Of a stretch of DNA of 64,000 bases, positions 62,504 to 64,000 are shown in pieces. The stretch lies in NCBI RefSeq assembly GCF_003418935.1, contig NZ_QVMT01000008.1, forward strand, positions 45,919 through 109,918, read 5' to 3'. The position numbers were made by a program, and so were the translations under genes. The DNA comes from Emticicia sp. C21 (GTDB lineage Bacteria; Bacteroidota; Bacteroidia; Cytophagales; Spirosomataceae). Under the pieces are notes generated by a model that ran no database searches, was not told the origin of the DNA, and saw only the letters and a program-made list of their open reading frames with translations. The first letter of the stretch is position 1. Every line of letters begins with the position of its first letter.

Positions 62504-64000
62504 ATGAAAAAAAGCAACTTTTTCCCAATCATATTTTCTCTTTTTCTGTTACGGCTGATAGGTTTCTCAGGCAATGAAGTTTTTGCCCAATCAACCACAC
62601 TGGCTACTGATGGCGTCTATGTGCCGAGATTGACAAAAGCGCAACGTGATGCAATAGCTTCTCCTGCTAAAGGGCAAATGATTTATAATACCGACGATGA
62701 TTGTTTTAATGTATATCAGAAAGATAACTGGCAGAAACTCTGCAGCCTGGAGATTCAGAATACAGATTTATGGACAAAAAAAGCAGATATTGGAGGATCT
62801 GGCCGTAGTGGAGCAGTGGGTTTTTCAATTGGGAATAAAGGTTATATTGGAACTGGACTAGGTAATGGTATTCTAAAAGATTTTTGGGAATATAATCCAT
62901 TAACCGATAGCTGGACCCAGAAAGCAGATTTTGGTGGAGTTGCCCGTCACCTTGCGGTTGGTTTTTCAATTGGCAATAAAGGTTATATTGGAACCGGGAC
63001 TAGTTCTGATGACAATGCTAGTCTAAAAGATTTCTGGGAGTATGACCTATTAACCAATCAATGGACTCAAAAAGCAGATTTTGCAGGAACTCCACGATAT
63101 GATGCAGTTGGTTTTTCAATAAATAATAAAGGTTATATTGGGACAGGTAGAAATTATACTCATATTCTTTATAATGATTTTTGGGAGTATGACTCTACCA
63201 GTACTGTTAATGGAAATGATGCCAATGGAAATCCAAAAGGACAATGGATACTAAAAGCAGAATTTCCGGCAGCAAAAAGAGCTGGCGCAGTCGGTTTTTC
63301 TATAGGTGGAAAAGGTTATATTGGGACAGGACTCATTAATTATAATCCAAATGTTCTAACAGGAGACTTTTACGAATATAATCCTGTTACAAATGTGTGG
63401 GTGTCTAAGGCTTATTTTACTGGTACGCCTGGCTATAGGGCTGTTGGATTTTCTTTGGACAATAAAGGTTATATTGGGACAGGAACATTTAGAGGTATTT
63501 TCATTAAAGATTTTTGGGAATATGACCCTACCAGTACTAAATTTGGTACGGACACAGAAGGCCAACCCATAGGTAACTGGACGAAAAAAAAAGATGCCGG
63601 GATGGGGCCGACAGCTTCTGCCGTTGGCTTTTCAATTGGTAAAAGAGCATATGTTGGAACTGGTCAGCTAACACACAATAGTTTTTGGGAGTATAATCCA
63701 AACGATCTACATTTAACTCAACAAGGTAATACTTTCAATGGCGCCACACAATTAGTTCAGACTGATTATACAGGCAAAATACCAGTTAAAGTTTTACATG
63801 CTAGTGCCACAATTCAAGGCAATACTTTCAATGGCGCCACACAATTAGTTCAGACTGATATTACAAGCAAAATACCTGTTTCTGTTCTACCCGCTACTGT
63901 AACTACGCAAGGTAATAATTTTAACGGTGCTAGTCAGTTAGTTCAAACCAACGGGGAAGCTAAAATACCTGTTTCTGTTCTACCCACTACTGTAACTACG
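62504..64000 (+). CDS. Second kelch-like propeller surface protein (3' partial)
   Basis: An ATG at 62504, one base after the previous stop codon, opens a frame with no stop to the window edge (499 codons). It has a signal peptide (PIIFSLFLLRLIGFSGNEVF then AQ), the same N-terminal module (TLATDGVYVPRLTKAQRDAI; MIYNTDDDCFNVYQK), six propeller repeats (AVGFSIGNKGYIGTG pattern) and then three 31-residue repeats (QGNTFNGATQLVQTD). It is a close paralogue of the preceding protein, but has an expanded repeat stalk. An S74 domain would be expected beyond the edge. Tandem arrangement indicates duplication. Confidence 0.88.
   Translation, partial: MKKSNFFPIIFSLFLLRLIGFSGNEVFAQSTTLATDGVYVPRLTKAQRDAIASPAKGQMIYNTDDDCFNVYQKDNWQKLCSLEIQNTDLWTKKADIGGSGRSGAVGFSIGNKGYIGTGLGNGILKDFWEYNPLTDSWTQKADFGGVARHLAVGFSIGNKGYIGTGTSSDDNASLKDFWEYDLLTNQWTQKADFAGTPRYDAVGFSINNKGYIGTGRNYTHILYNDFWEYDSTSTVNGNDANGNPKGQWILKAEFPAAKRAGAVGFSIGGKGYIGTGLINYNPNVLTGDFYEYNPVTNVWVSKAYFTGTPGYRAVGFSLDNKGYIGTGTFRGIFIKDFWEYDPTSTKFGTDTEGQPIGNWTKKKDAGMGPTASAVGFSIGKRAYVGTGQLTHNSFWEYNPNDLHLTQQGNTFNGATQLVQTDYTGKIPVKVLHASATIQGNTFNGATQLVQTDITSKIPVSVLPATVTTQGNNFNGASQLVQTNGEAKIPVSVLPTTVTT
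63722..64000 (+). repeat. Three 93-bp in-frame repeats
   Basis: Repeat starts (CAA GGT/GGC AAT) at 63722, 63815 and 63908 are exactly 93 bases apart. Copies 1 and 2 share their first 45 bases almost exactly, while copies 2 and 3 share their last 39 or so, a patchwork that suggests recombination between copies. The array reaches the window edge and probably continues. Confidence 0.85.

Overview
The window is chromosomal DNA of a Bacteroidota bacterium, most likely of the Cytophagales. The evidence is AT-rich composition, TonB-dependent receptors with N-terminal carboxypeptidase-regulatory-like domains, many lipoproteins, a giant surface protein with a C-terminal sorting-like domain, TAnnTTTG -7 boxes, and start codons with little Shine-Dalgarno signal. 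No rRNA, tRNA, CRISPR array, phage or intact insertion sequence was seen. Genus assignment is not possible from reading alone.

Layout. 1-7.6 kb: a YcbB-type L,D-transpeptidase (5' end outside the window), lipoprotein and secreted unknowns, an acidic disordered protein, and an SMP-30-like propeller followed by a TonB-type outer-membrane protein. 7.6-11 kb: a light-sensing operon (receiver, heme oxygenase BphO, bacteriophytochrome kinase BphP). 11-16 kb: a hydrolase, a gene-poor stretch with a gene remnant and hairpins, an alkaline phosphatase split by a one-base frameshift, and small secreted proteins. 16-18.5 kb: an ECF sigma factor abutting a membrane-anchored beta-barrel-like protein, then a stand-alone LytTR regulator. 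18.6-27.1 kb: hydrolases, a C1q-like protein, a darcynin-like protein, an AhpD/YCII/ECF sigma (ECF42-like) module and an acyltransferase. 27.3-32.5 kb: a stressosome operon (receiver, RsbR, RsbS, RsbT, RsbT-SpoIIE phosphatase fusion, hybrid-looking histidine kinase), with no sigma-B gene. 32.5-38.9 kb: two DJ-1/PfpI proteins, a Gln/Gly repeat protein, DUF72, a PhyH dioxygenase and lipoproteins. 39-43.5 kb: an ABC ATPase with a permease fused to an M1 peptidase. 43.7-52.5 kb: a duplicated DUF4394 lipoprotein, a four-helix membrane protein and a 1,989-residue surface protein. 52.9-56.5 kb: MarR repressor divergent from a TonB receptor, with palindromic operators between. 56.9-64 kb: a LytS/LytR-like kinase and regulator pair, a divergent stand-alone LytTR gene, and two tandem surface propeller proteins, the second running off the window.

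How they fit together. Signalling dominates: phytochrome, stressosome, a TPR-kinase/LytTR pair, two ECF factors and two stand-alone LytTR proteins. The most notable reading is at 59.7-60.4 kb. The LytTR gene and the first propeller gene share the same upstream architecture: two 21-bp direct repeats, then a 17-bp AT-rich block at identical spacing. That suggests a LytTR regulon controlling the surface propellers. A second stand-alone LytTR gene at 18.1 kb also has two 21-bp-spaced repeats directly upstream. Other points of interest are a three-step series of RsbT-like domains in the stressosome operon and a perfect 36-bp inverted repeat next to a truncated membrane-protein gene.
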